From Nitrosophilus alvini (lineage in GTDB: Bacteria > Campylobacterota > Campylobacteria > Campylobacterales > Nitratiruptoraceae), in the NCBI RefSeq assembly GCF_015100395.1, contig NZ_AP022847.1:496001-560000 (forward strand): DNA of 64,000 nt, given 5' to 3'. Within the stretch, counting starts at the first letter, position 1; the number at the start of each line of letters is the position of its first letter. Positions 1 to 10,394 of the stretch are shown here, in pieces. Made by a program: the position numbers and the translations under genes. Below the pieces are notes generated by a model that saw only the letters and a list, made by a program, of their open reading frames with translations, searched no databases and had not been told where the DNA came from.

Positions 1-1647
<1,647 letters not shown>

Positions 1648-2352
1648 ATGAATGAAAGCATTGCCTCCGTCGAACTTTTTAAAATTCAGATAGGCTCAGT
1701 AAGCATACCTGTAACAGAAAGTGTTGTTACAGCGTGGGGAGTTATTGTTTTCATTGCCATTGTCTCTTTTTTGCTTACAAGAAAACTTCGTGTTCTAAAT
1801 CCGTCGAAAATACAGATAGCAGTGGAAGGAGTGGTAGAAGCGATATATGGAGCTTTGAAATCCGCTTCGCCGATAAACGCCTGGGACCTTGTTCCTCTTA
1901 TAGGTACTATGTGGATATATATAGGTATGCTCAATCTCATAGGAATTATCCCCTATCTGCATAATCCTACAAAAGATTTGAGTACTACGGCAGCTCTTGC
2001 GACTGTTGCTTTTTTATCCATTCACTATTACGGTATAAAATATTCGGGACTTAAAAACTATCTGAAAAAGTATACTGAGCCTGTTTTTATACTTTTGCCT
2101 CTGAATATTTTCGGAGATATCTCCAGAATCTTCGCTATGGCGATAAGGCTTTTCGGAAATATGCTAAGCTGGGAACTTATCATTGCGATACTTTTACTTC
2201 TGGCCGGATTTTTGGTCCCTGTTCCCATGATGCTTTTAAGTATTGTCGGCGATGTTATACAGGCATATCTTTTCGGAATGCTCACATTCATCTTTATACT
2301 CGGCGGTATAAAAGCGGAGACAAAAAATATCAAGGAGAATGAAAATGGATAG
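1648..2352 (+). CDS. atpB: F-type ATPase membrane subunit a
   Basis: A 234-residue Fo a subunit with about five or six membrane helices. The essential stator arginine is R167 in the IRLFGNM motif, and Q205 in VIQAYLFGMLTFIFI is the usual polar partner on the next helix. Together with the c-ring it forms the ion path. It opens the rightward arm. Its last 8 bases overlap the proposed c-subunit start. The N-type accessory genes atpQ and atpR, which normally precede atpB, are not between atpB and the divergent atpD; they could lie beyond base 1 or be absent. Confidence 0.93.
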   Translation: MNESIASVELFKIQIGSVSIPVTESVVTAWGVIVFIAIVSFLLTRKLRVLNPSKIQIAVEGVVEAIYGALKSASPINAWDLVPLIGTMWIYIGMLNLIGIIPYLHNPTKDLSTTAALATVAFLSIHYYGIKYSGLKNYLKKYTEPVFILLPLNIFGDISRIFAMAIRLFGNMLSWELIIAILLLLAGFLVPVPMMLLSIVGDVIQAYLFGMLTFIFILGGIKAETKNIKENENG

Positions 2353-2611
2353 TTTGACGATAATTGTGGCAGTTTCGATATTTACAGCAGGCATAACTAT
2401 TGCAATTGGAGGATACGGCCCTTCAAGAGGAGAAGGCGATGCTTTGACAAAAGCGATAGAGACCATAGGAAGACAACCCGAATCGGCCAGTGAGATAACA
2501 AAACTGCTTTTTGTGGGAATGGCGATGGTGGAATCTGTTGCCATATATTCGCTTGTTATATCGCTGATTATACTTTTTGCAAATCCTTTGATAAAACTTG
2601 TGGTGCAGTAG
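2345..2611 (+). CDS. atpE: F-type ATPase c subunit, Na+-binding type
   Basis: An 88-residue two-helix proteolipid. The ATG at 2345 is preferred over the one at 2339 because AAGGAG at 2332-2337 is only one base from the latter. Helix 2 carries the ion carboxylate in VESVAIYSLV (E63, S64, Y68), closely matching the Na+-binding c subunits of Ilyobacter and Propionigenium (AESTGIYSLV). Helix 1 has GPSRGEG with E30 at the position of the Ilyobacter ligand Gln32, giving two carboxylates per site. This double-carboxylate pattern is a described N-ATPase trait. Na+ specificity is inferred from these ligands, not proven. Confidence 0.92.
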   Translation: MDSLTIIVAVSIFTAGITIAIGGYGPSRGEGDALTKAIETIGRQPESASEITKLLFVGMAMVESVAIYSLVISLIILFANPLIKLVVQ

Positions 2612-3361
2612 ATGTTTGACTGGTGGAGTTTCGGCTTTCAGCTTATAAACTTTTTCGTAGTTCTGTTTATTTTGTACAGACTTCTTTTCAGACCTGTGAA
2701 AAATATCATTGAAAAAAGAGAGAGATATATCAAAGATAAAATTGAAGAGATAGAAAAGAAAGAGAAAGAGGTCCAAAAATTACTTGAAGAGTATAAAAAA
2801 AGAGTCAAAGAGGCTGAGGAGCTTAAAAAAAGAGCAATAAAAGAGGCAAAAGAGGAGGCTCTCAAAGAGAAAAAGAGAATATTGAAAGAGGCAAAAGAGG
2901 AAGCAGCAAAAGAGTTTGAAAAGACAAAAGCGATTCTTCTTGAAGAGGAAAACAGAATTTTGCAAAATATTAAAAAAAGGTCCAGAGAGTTTGCTATTCT
3001 TTACACCGAAAATCTTTTGAGCAGCATTGCAGATGAAAATCTCCATAAAATCACGGTGAAAAAGTTTATCAAAAAATTATCTTCCGAGAGCTTTAAAGAA
3101 CTGGAACAGATAAAAAAGAAGATTCAAAAAAGAGAGTGCAAAGCCGAAATCATTTCTGCTTTTGGGCTTGATTCCTCCGAACAAGAAGAGATTTTATCCA
3201 AACTTGAAGAGATTTTGGGATGCAGCGGGTTTGATATAGAATCAAAAACAGACCCGTCTCTTATAGCAGGTGTGAAAATAAGAATCGAAGGTTTGAGTCT
3301 GGACGGTTCACTCAGAGGAATGGTTGAAAAGATTGCAGAATCGATCGGAAAAGAGAAATGA
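2612..3361 (+). CDS. ATPase peripheral stalk subunit: b-delta fusion
   Basis: A 249-residue protein starting immediately after the atpE stop. Residues 1-25 form the single membrane helix typical of subunit b (FGFQLINFFVVLFILYRLLF), and residues 30-125 are a long K/E-rich coiled coil. The C-terminal part does not look like b: the pattern AEIISAFGLDSSEQEEIL, then DPSLIAGVKIRI and LDGSLRGMVEKI, matches the C-terminal end of the delta/OSCP subunit (vDpSLiGG...DgSvrg.L). No separate atpH is present between here and atpA, so one polypeptide probably supplies both the b stalk and the delta cap. The operon overlaps atpA by 4 bases. Confidence 0.85.
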   Translation: MFDWWSFGFQLINFFVVLFILYRLLFRPVKNIIEKRERYIKDKIEEIEKKEKEVQKLLEEYKKRVKEAEELKKRAIKEAKEEALKEKKRILKEAKEEAAKEFEKTKAILLEEENRILQNIKKRSREFAILYTENLLSSIADENLHKITVKKFIKKLSSESFKELEQIKKKIQKRECKAEIISAFGLDSSEQEEILSKLEEILGCSGFDIESKTDPSLIAGVKIRIEGLSLDGSLRGMVEKIAESIGKEK

Positions 3362-4869
3362 GATATGAAAAACTGATTGAAGAGAGTTTTAAAAACATAC
3401 TTCAAAGCGCCGAAGAAGCCTCTTTTGAACCGATAGTGAAAAAAACAGGCATTATAAGCGATATAGGAGACGGCATAATAGATGTGGAAAATCTCGATGC
3501 ATCCTATTATGAACTTCTGATATTGCCGCACAATCTAGAGGCACTGGTGCTTAATATCTCAAAAAAGAGTATTAAAGCTGTTGTTTTGGGAGATTATACG
3601 CTGCTCAATGTTGGCGACGAAGTAGAAAAGTCGGGCAAAGGCATTTCGGTAGGGGTAGGATATAATCTTTTAGGCCGTATAATCGATCCTTTAGGAAAGC
3701 CTCTTGATGAGAGAGATACCCCGCAGTATGAACTGAAATATCCTATTGAGTCTGAAGCCCTACCTTTTTTTAAAAGAGATTTCGTAAAAGAACCCATGTA
3801 TACGGGAATAAAAATAGTGGATGCGATGATTCCGATAGGAAAAGGACAAAGAGAGCTCATAATAGGTGACAGTTCTACAGGAAAAACATCTATTGCCATT
3901 GATGCGATAATAAACCAGTATGACAAAGATGTTTACTGTGTATATGTCTCAATAGGGCAGAAAAAAGCACAGGTTGCAAGAATTATCGAAGAGCTGCAAA
4001 GAAACGAGGCTTTAAGCCATACTGTTGTAGTAGCTGCAACTGCGGATGACAGTGCTGGACTCAAATTTATAGCTCCCTATGCCGGATCAGCTATAGCCGA
4101 ATTTTTCAGAGACGAGGGAAAAGATGTACTGATCGTTTATGATGATCTTACGAAACATGCCGATTCATACAGAATGCTCTCTTTACTTCTACAGATTCCT
4201 CCAGGAAGAGAGGCCTATCCGGGAGATATATTTTTTGTTCACTCTAGACTTCTTGAAAGAGCAGGCAAAAGAGATATCAAATACGGAGGTGGTTCTATCA
4301 CTGCACTTCCCATAGTAGAAACGCAGGCAGGCAAAATATCGGCATATATCCCGACAAATCTTATATCTATAACCGATGGACAGATATATTTGGACAGAGA
4401 GCTTTTCAACAAGGGTTTTCTTCCGGCTATCGATATTGGAAAATCTGTATCAAGAATTGGTTCCAAAGCACAGGTGCCGGCTCTTAAAAAAATGGCTTCC
4501 AGACTGAAACTGGACTATTCTCAGTTTTTGGAAGTAGAAGTTTTTACAAAATTCGGGGCAAAGTTGGAAGATGAAACAATGAATCTTATAAAAAAAGGGG
4601 AGGCTCTCAGAGAAACTTTGAAACAGGGACGATCCGTGCGTCTTGATATGCCAAAACAGGCTGTTACGTTTTTCCTTTATAACAACGGTTTTCTTGAAAA
4701 GCTTGAAATTGACAAAATCAGTGATTTTGTTAACGAATTTTTGGAATATCTGGAGATAAGCTATCCCGACATTCTTACTCTTATAGCAGATACGGGTGAT
4801 ATGGATGAGAGCACACTTTCAACTCTTGAAAAAGTTGCCGCTCAGTTTTTTGAGGAGTTTAACAAGTGA
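3358..4869 (+). CDS. atpA: F-type ATPase alpha subunit
   Basis: A 503-residue non-catalytic nucleotide-binding F1 subunit. The P-loop at residues 170-177 reads GDSSTGKT, where almost all alpha subunits have GDRQTGKT. The arginine-finger segment VSRIGSKAQ is present near residue 364, and the ATPase signature PGREAYPGDIFF is intact. The start ATG overlaps the b-delta stop (ATGA). Length matches the family. The gene sits between b-delta and gamma, as in the AtpF-A-G end of N-type operons. Confidence 0.96.
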   Translation: MRYEKLIEESFKNILQSAEEASFEPIVKKTGIISDIGDGIIDVENLDASYYELLILPHNLEALVLNISKKSIKAVVLGDYTLLNVGDEVEKSGKGISVGVGYNLLGRIIDPLGKPLDERDTPQYELKYPIESEALPFFKRDFVKEPMYTGIKIVDAMIPIGKGQRELIIGDSSTGKTSIAIDAIINQYDKDVYCVYVSIGQKKAQVARIIEELQRNEALSHTVVVAATADDSAGLKFIAPYAGSAIAEFFRDEGKDVLIVYDDLTKHADSYRMLSLLLQIPPGREAYPGDIFFVHSRLLERAGKRDIKYGGGSITALPIVETQAGKISAYIPTNLISITDGQIYLDRELFNKGFLPAIDIGKSVSRIGSKAQVPALKKMASRLKLDYSQFLEVEVFTKFGAKLEDETMNLIKKGEALRETLKQGRSVRLDMPKQAVTFFLYNNGFLEKLEIDKISDFVNEFLEYLEISYPDILTLIADTGDMDESTLSTLEKVAAQFFEEFNK

Positions 4870-5720
4870 TAACTTCGGACCTGCTGCAAAAAAAACTAGA
4901 AAGCCTTAAAGATATATATGAGATAGTCAATTCAATGAAAGCATTTGCAAAATTTGCTATTCAAAAATCAAAAGACAAACTCCCCTATGTGAGAAACTAT
5001 AAAAAAAATATAGAAGAGTCCATAGAGGATATCATCTCTCTTTTTCCTGAACTTATAACACTCAAAGGCGGGCACAGCAGAAAAAAGATATATATTGTTT
5101 TTGGCTCGGAAGAGGGCCTTTGCGGCGGATATAATGAAAAACTTTTCCGATTTTTTTCAAAAATAGCCCATGGAGACTATAAAACGGCTATAGTCGGCAG
5201 AAAAGCTGCGGAAGAGGTTGATAGTTTCGGTATAGAAACCCAATGGATAGTTTCGGGAGCTTCTACGGTCGAGAGTATAGAGACAAAAGTCGCAGACCTT
5301 GCTCTGCTTCTTAGTGAAGCATACGAAAAAGATGAATTTGGCTCGCTCTATCTTATCTATTATAAATTAACGGAGAAAGGGGATTCGCAAATAGAGGTTA
5401 AAAAAGTCCTGCCTCCGGATTTTTCTGCCTTCAGAAGAAAAAAGATAAAAACAGAACCCCTTCTATATCTGCAAAAAGAGGAAATTCTACACTCTCTTGT
5501 GGAGGAGTATATCCTAATCTCTTTATACGGCGCTTTTCTTGAAAGAATCAGCAGTGAAAACCAAGAGAGATTTTTAAGAATGCAGACAGCCTCGAAAAAT
5601 ATCGAAAAAAAGCGAATCCGTCTTTATAATGAGCTCAATATGCTGCGACAGGAAGAGATTACCGCTGAGCTAATGGAAATTATAAATGGTTACAGGGTTA
5701 TTATAAAGGGGACTTCTTAA
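4866..5720 (+). CDS. atpG: F-type ATPase gamma subunit
   Basis: A 284-residue central-shaft subunit. The N-terminal helix has LKDIYEIVNSMKAFAKFAIQKS, which corresponds to the conserved 'I..t.kIT.AM.mva..k' segment. GLCGGYNEKLFRFF is the family signature around residue 87, and the C-terminal helix (ERFLRMQTASKNIEKK) matches 'aR...Am..At.Na'. The N-terminal match is loose, as is common in N-type gamma subunits. It is the last gene of the rightward arm, and its end overlaps by 4 bases the end of the convergent PAS gene. Confidence 0.9.
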   Translation: MITSDLLQKKLESLKDIYEIVNSMKAFAKFAIQKSKDKLPYVRNYKKNIEESIEDIISLFPELITLKGGHSRKKIYIVFGSEEGLCGGYNEKLFRFFSKIAHGDYKTAIVGRKAAEEVDSFGIETQWIVSGASTVESIETKVADLALLLSEAYEKDEFGSLYLIYYKLTEKGDSQIEVKKVLPPDFSAFRRKKIKTEPLLYLQKEEILHSLVEEYILISLYGAFLERISSENQERFLRMQTASKNIEKKRIRLYNELNMLRQEEITAELMEIINGYRVIIKGTS

Positions 5721-6166
5721 ATCTCATTTTTTCGCATATGTCTATATTTTTCTTCTATTTTTTTGATCATATTTCTTTCTGGAACTTTCCTGCCGGCTAT
5801 ATATCCTACGATGTTGCCGTTTTCGTCAAACTTGGGTTTTATCCAGACAATTACCCAGTAGTATTTTCCGTCTTTTCTCATATTTTTGACATATCCTTCC
5901 CACATTTCCCCTTTTTTTATCGTTTCCCACATCTGTTTGAATGCGGCTTTTGGCATGTCGGGATGTCTGTTTATATTATGTGGACTGCCTATAAGTTCAT
6001 CTTTGCTATAACCGGTCATCTCTCTGAACTTTCTATTTGCATATGTAATAATGCCAGCGGTATCTGTTTCACTTATCATCACCCCGCCTTCGAATAAAAC
6101 CTCCATATTTACCGGTTGCGGCTTGACAATCTCTTCACCTGTTCTGATGTTTTTAACTATTTTCAT
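5717..6166 (-). CDS. Single PAS-domain protein, CetB/Aer-like
   Basis: A 149-residue cytoplasmic protein that is almost entirely one PAS domain (residues about 30-140). It carries the Aer-type pattern FREMTGYSKDELIG, the motif NRHPDMPKAAF, and DGKYYWVIVWIKP. Aer and CetB PAS domains bind FAD and report redox state for energy taxis; in Campylobacter CetB works with a separate membrane receptor, CetA. No CetA partner is nearby, so the signalling partner is unknown. The same PAS subtype is found at the N-terminus of the protein at 58507-59949. A TATAAT at 6220-6215 on this strand is a plausible -10. Confidence 0.75.
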   Translation of the reverse strand: MKIVKNIRTGEEIVKPQPVNMEVLFEGGVMISETDTAGIITYANRKFREMTGYSKDELIGSPHNINRHPDMPKAAFKQMWETIKKGEMWEGYVKNMRKDGKYYWVIVWIKPKFDENGNIVGYIAGRKVPERNMIKKIEEKYRHMRKNEI

Positions 6167-6279
6167 CCCATACCCCTTGATTGCAACAGTGACAAATTTG
6201 TGATATTAGGTAAAATTATAACAAAAAAATATTAAAGTTCAATCATCACAAATTTTGATAAAATATTACATTTTAATTC

Positions 6280-6293
6280 TATGAATATTCATA
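6280..6293. promoter_or_regulatory. 14-bp perfect palindrome upstream of metH
   Basis: TATGAATATTCATA is a perfect palindrome 24 bases before the metH TTG start and could be an operator. The rest of the 150-bp gap holds the PAS gene promoter and AT-rich sequence; no cobalamin riboswitch elements were recognised. A related inverted repeat occurs at 15681-15694. Confidence 0.35.
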
Positions 6294-6316
6294 TTTAAAA
6301 ATTCAAAGGCAGTTGC

Positions 6317-9300
6317 TTGAAAAAATCAAAAATTAGAGAGACAGCGGGCAAAAAAATTCTTGTTATTGACGGAGCTATGGGCACTCAGTTGCAAAATATC
6401 GATATACCCGAAAGTGCATGGGAGGGAAAGCAGGGATGTAACGAGCTTCTTAACAAAACTGCTCCGGGTATTGTAAGGTCAATACATGAAGCGTATGCAA
6501 AAGCGGGCGCCGATATCATCAAAACAAACACTTTCGGAACAATTCCCTGGGTTTTAGATGAGTACGGTCTGGCCAATATGACTTACGAGTTGGCCTATCT
6601 TGGAACAAAGATTGTAAAAGAGGTTTGCGAAGAATACTCCACAGAAGAGAAACCGAGATTTGCGGCAGCCTCTTTGGGGCCCGGAACAAAACTGCCCTCT
6701 CTTGGCCATATAGAGTATGATGAGATGTACGAAGGATATAAAATTGCCGCCAAGGCCTGTATAGAAGGCGGAGCTGACCTTTTTTTGCTTGAGACATGCC
6801 AGGATCCTCTCCAGATAAAAGCGGCCCTTCACGCATGCGGCGATGCAGCCGATGAGGCCAAGAAAGATATTCCTATCATGGTCTCAGCAACTATTGAGCT
6901 AAACGGCACGATGCTTATAGGTACCGATGCCCAGACCCTCGCTGTCATAATGGAACCTTTCGAAATACTCTCTTTGGGATTTAACTGCGGAACGGGGCCG
7001 GAAGAGGTAGAAAAACATATAAAGACTCTAAGCAGTGTATGGAACGGCCTTATCTCGGTACATGCAAATGCCGGTCTTCCCCAAAACAGGGGAGGGTATA
7101 CCTATTATCCGATGGGACCCAAAGAGTTTACCGAACTCGAAGCCAGATTCAGTGCAATAGATGGTGTTGCATTTTTGGGAGGATGCTGCGGTACGACTCC
7201 CCAGCATATAAAAGCCCTTGCAGATGCGGTAAAAGGCAAATCTCCCAAACCACCTACAGGAAGCCAGCCAAAATCGCTAGCAAGCCTTTTTGAAAGCAGG
7301 ACTCTTGTACAAAATCCGCCTCCTTTCCTGATAGGCGAGAGAAGCAACGCGACAGGTTCCAAGGCTTTCAGGGAACTTCTTTTGAATGAAGACTATGAGG
7401 GCACTCTGTCAGTGGCTCAGCAGCAGGTGCGAAGCGGAGCTCACGGGCTTGATGTGAGTGTTGGGTTTGCAGGCAGGGATGAGACAAAGGATATGAAAAG
7501 AGTCATAAGCCTTTACAACCAGAAGATCACTCTTCCTCTTATGCCTGACTCTACGCAGGTTCCGGCACTGGAAGCTGCTCTGAAAAATATCGGCGGCAGA
7601 CCTATTATAAATTCGGCTAACATTGAAGACGGTATAGAGAAGTTCGACAAAATATGTCATCTTGCAAAAAGATTCGGAGCAGCTCTTGTCTGCCTGGCGA
7701 TAGACGAAGAGGGAATGGCAAAGACAAAGAGCAGAAAAGTCGAAGTTGCCGAAAGAATGTATGAAAGAGCCGTAAATTTGCATGGACTTGATCCTCGCGA
7801 TCTTGTATTTGACCTTTTGACTTTTACGGTTGGAAGCGGTGACGAGGAGTATTACACTGCGGCAATCGAGACAATAGAGGCTATAAAAGAGCTAAGAACA
7901 AGACATCCGGAAGTGGGTGCGGTTCTTGGAGTGTCCAATATTTCATTTGGTCTGGACAAGCATGCAAGAGAGTATCTAAACTCCGTATTTTTGCACCACT
8001 GCGTAAAAGCCGGTCTGACAATGGCCATAGTGAATGTGAAAAACCTTATTCCCTACCACAAAATAAGCGAAGAAGATATAAAAGTATGCGAAGACCTTCT
8101 TTTTAACAGAAGAGAAGAGACAGACCCTCTTTTTAAATTTATAGACCATTTCAGCAAGGCTGAAAAAAAAGAGATTCAGAGCGATGATGAATTTGAAAAG
8201 CTTCCTCTTGAAGAGAAGATAAAGCAGCTTCTTATCGACGGAGACAAAGATAGGATGATGCCTCTTTTAAAAAAGGCAAAAGATGAGATAGCAGCTGAGA
8301 AAATAGTAAACGAGATACTGATCGAGGCTATGAAAGTGGTGGGTGAGCTTTTCGGAAGCGGACAGATGCAGCTGCCTTTTGTGCTTCAGTCTGCAGAAGT
8401 TATGAAAGCCGCTGTGGATTATCTGCAGCCCTATCTGCCCAAAAAAGAGAAAAACAGCGATACTGTTCTGGTTTTGGGGACTGTAAAGGGAGATGTTCAT
8501 GATGTGGGTAAAAACCTTGTGGATATCATACTTTCAAACAACGGATACAAGGTTATAAATATCGGTATAAAAGTCGAACTTGAGGATTTTGTCAAAGCAT
8601 ACCGTGAACACAGTGCTCATGCCATAGGTATGAGCGGTCTTCTGGTCAAATCGACGCAGGTAATGAAAGAAAATCTTGAAGAGATGAGAAAGATGGGAAT
8701 AGACGTTCCTGTTCTTTTGGGGGGTGCTGCTCTTACAAAAAAATTCATAGATGACTTTTGTCGTCCCGTTTATGATGGGCCGATATTCTACTGCCGCGAT
8801 GCATTTGACGGTATAACTGCAATGAGCCGGATAGAGGAGGGTAACTTTGATACCTCCCTTGGCAGTGACAATGAGGAAGAGGTCATTGTGCAGACCCCAA
8901 AAGAAGAGATTGCAATAGATGCCAAAAACATCGTTCTGCCAAAACCTGCACCGGTACCCGTACCGCCTTTTTGGGGCAGAAAAAGGCTTCAGATCGATAA
9001 AAATATAGCGTATGAGTGGCTCAACAAAAGGATGCTCTTCAAGCAAAGATGGGGTTACAAGTCAAAAGGAATGGAAAAAGAGGAGTATGAAAAGCTTCTG
9101 AACTCCAAGGTCATTCCGGCTTACGAGAGGCTTAAAAGTGAGTTGGCAGAGGTTTTTGAACCGGTCATTCTTTACGGCTTCTGGCCTGCAAGAAGAGATG
9201 ACAATTCGCTTCTGATTTTCGGCGAAAATGAGGGATTTTCAAAAGATGAGGATGCAAACAGAGAGCCTCTGGAGGATGTGATAGGACGAGCTGTAGAGAT

Positions 9301-9778
9301 CATGACTTTTCCGAGACAGAAAAAACCGCCGCACAGATGTATCGCCGATTATTTCCATGAAGATAGGCATGATGTGGCGGCGTTTACCTGTGTCAGTGCC
9401 GGAAGCGGATTTGCAAAGTATGAGAGTGAGCTTTTCAAAGAGGGACGTTACCACGAATACCATCTTGTACATGGACTGAGCGTCGAGCTTGCGGAAGCTT
9501 TGGCAGAAATTGCCCATAAGCAGATAAGGATAGATCTTGGAATATTGAGGAATGAAAAAGCGGATCTAAGAGACGTGAAGACAAGGGGATACCAGGGGGC
9601 GAGATATAGTCCAGGATACCCGGCATGTCCGGACCTTGAACTGAACAGAAATATATTCAACCTTTTAAAACCCGAAGAGTTTGGAATAGAACTGAGTGAG
9701 ACCTTTCAGATACATCCGGAACAATCGACCTGTGCGATTGTAGTTCATCATCCCGATGCGAAATACTTTAACATATAG
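6317..9778 (+). CDS. metH: Cobalamin-dependent methionine synthase
   Basis: An 1153-residue full-length MetH that moves a methyl group from methyltetrahydrofolate via methylcobalamin to homocysteine. All four modules are visible. The homocysteine-binding barrel has zinc cysteines in GFNCGTG (near 222) and GGCCGTTP (near 290). The pterin-binding domain starts near 330 (IGERSNATGSKAF). The B12 domain has the cobalt-ligand His in GDVHDVGKN (near 725). The C-terminal reactivation domain carries the SAM-binding RGYQGARYSPGYPACPD near 1090. The start is TTG at 6317, preceded by AAAGG at 6305-6309; no better start is in frame. It is followed after 9 bases by a corrinoid adenosyltransferase gene. Confidence 0.95.
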   Translation: MKKSKIRETAGKKILVIDGAMGTQLQNIDIPESAWEGKQGCNELLNKTAPGIVRSIHEAYAKAGADIIKTNTFGTIPWVLDEYGLANMTYELAYLGTKIVKEVCEEYSTEEKPRFAAASLGPGTKLPSLGHIEYDEMYEGYKIAAKACIEGGADLFLLETCQDPLQIKAALHACGDAADEAKKDIPIMVSATIELNGTMLIGTDAQTLAVIMEPFEILSLGFNCGTGPEEVEKHIKTLSSVWNGLISVHANAGLPQNRGGYTYYPMGPKEFTELEARFSAIDGVAFLGGCCGTTPQHIKALADAVKGKSPKPPTGSQPKSLASLFESRTLVQNPPPFLIGERSNATGSKAFRELLLNEDYEGTLSVAQQQVRSGAHGLDVSVGFAGRDETKDMKRVISLYNQKITLPLMPDSTQVPALEAALKNIGGRPIINSANIEDGIEKFDKICHLAKRFGAALVCLAIDEEGMAKTKSRKVEVAERMYERAVNLHGLDPRDLVFDLLTFTVGSGDEEYYTAAIETIEAIKELRTRHPEVGAVLGVSNISFGLDKHAREYLNSVFLHHCVKAGLTMAIVNVKNLIPYHKISEEDIKVCEDLLFNRREETDPLFKFIDHFSKAEKKEIQSDDEFEKLPLEEKIKQLLIDGDKDRMMPLLKKAKDEIAAEKIVNEILIEAMKVVGELFGSGQMQLPFVLQSAEVMKAAVDYLQPYLPKKEKNSDTVLVLGTVKGDVHDVGKNLVDIILSNNGYKVINIGIKVELEDFVKAYREHSAHAIGMSGLLVKSTQVMKENLEEMRKMGIDVPVLLGGAALTKKFIDDFCRPVYDGPIFYCRDAFDGITAMSRIEEGNFDTSLGSDNEEEVIVQTPKEEIAIDAKNIVLPKPAPVPVPPFWGRKRLQIDKNIAYEWLNKRMLFKQRWGYKSKGMEKEEYEKLLNSKVIPAYERLKSELAEVFEPVILYGFWPARRDDNSLLIFGENEGFSKDEDANREPLEDVIGRAVEIMTFPRQKKPPHRCIADYFHEDRHDVAAFTCVSAGSGFAKYESELFKEGRYHEYHLVHGLSVELAEALAEIAHKQIRIDLGILRNEKADLRDVKTRGYQGARYSPGYPACPDLELNRNIFNLLKPEEFGIELSETFQIHPEQSTCAIVVHHPDAKYFNI

Positions 9779-9787
9779 GATTTTACC

Positions 9788-10306
9788 GTGTTACAGATAT
9801 ATACGGGCGACGGAAAAGGAAAAACCACCGCGGCAGTCGGCCTTGCTGTCAGGGCTCTTGGCAACGGTCTTAAAGTATGTTTTATCCAGTTTATGAAAGG
9901 GAGGCCTACAGGAGAAATCGTATCATTAAAGCTGCTGGATGATGCCCTCGGGGGCGGGAAGATAAAAATATTGAGGAACTGGGATGAGAGTTTTGTAAAG
10001 GGTGAGCCCACATTGAAGCAAAAAAGAATGGCAAAGGAGCTTTTCGAAACCGCAAAAGAGGAGATAAAGGGTGAGTATGACCTTATAGTTTTCGATGAGG
10101 TTATTGTTGCTATGGATTTTTTACTGCTGGATGAAGAGGAAGTTTTGGAGGAGGTAAAAAAGAGCTCTGAGAAAAAAGAGATCATTCTTACCGGAAGAGG
10201 CGCTTCGCCAAAGCTTATAGAAGCTGCCGATCTGGTAACCGAAATGAGACTTGTAAAACACTATTTTGACAAAGGAGTTGGGGCAAGAAGGGGAATAGAG
10301 TTTTAG
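9788..10306 (+). CDS. cobO: Cob(I)yrinic acid a,c-diamide adenosyltransferase
   Basis: A 172-residue CobA/CobO/BtuR-family enzyme that adds the 5'-deoxyadenosyl ligand to corrinoids. The N-terminal P-loop is GDGKGKTTAAVG (residues 5-16). FIQFMKGRPTGE and DLIVFDEVIVAM are family signatures, and the C-terminus is the expected PAADLVTEM-like helix. It starts with GTG only 9 bases after metH, so the two are probably co-transcribed. With the BtuB-like receptor downstream this suggests B12 salvage and use. Confidence 0.9.
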   Translation: MLQIYTGDGKGKTTAAVGLAVRALGNGLKVCFIQFMKGRPTGEIVSLKLLDDALGGGKIKILRNWDESFVKGEPTLKQKRMAKELFETAKEEIKGEYDLIVFDEVIVAMDFLLLDEEEVLEEVKKSSEKKEIILTGRGASPKLIEAADLVTEMRLVKHYFDKGVGARRGIEF

Positions 10307-10394
10307 TAGCAGTGGATGGTTGATGGTTGTGCTAATTGGTTTGTATGCGATAATTTGATACTATTTTGTTTTTAAAAACCAACAAGGAGTAAAA

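Noticed and set aside
10307-10394. Cobalamin riboswitch before the btuB-like gene
   Set aside because: The gap is only 88 bases, too short for the aptamer, and no B12-box-like sequence was seen. The same holds for the metH upstream region.
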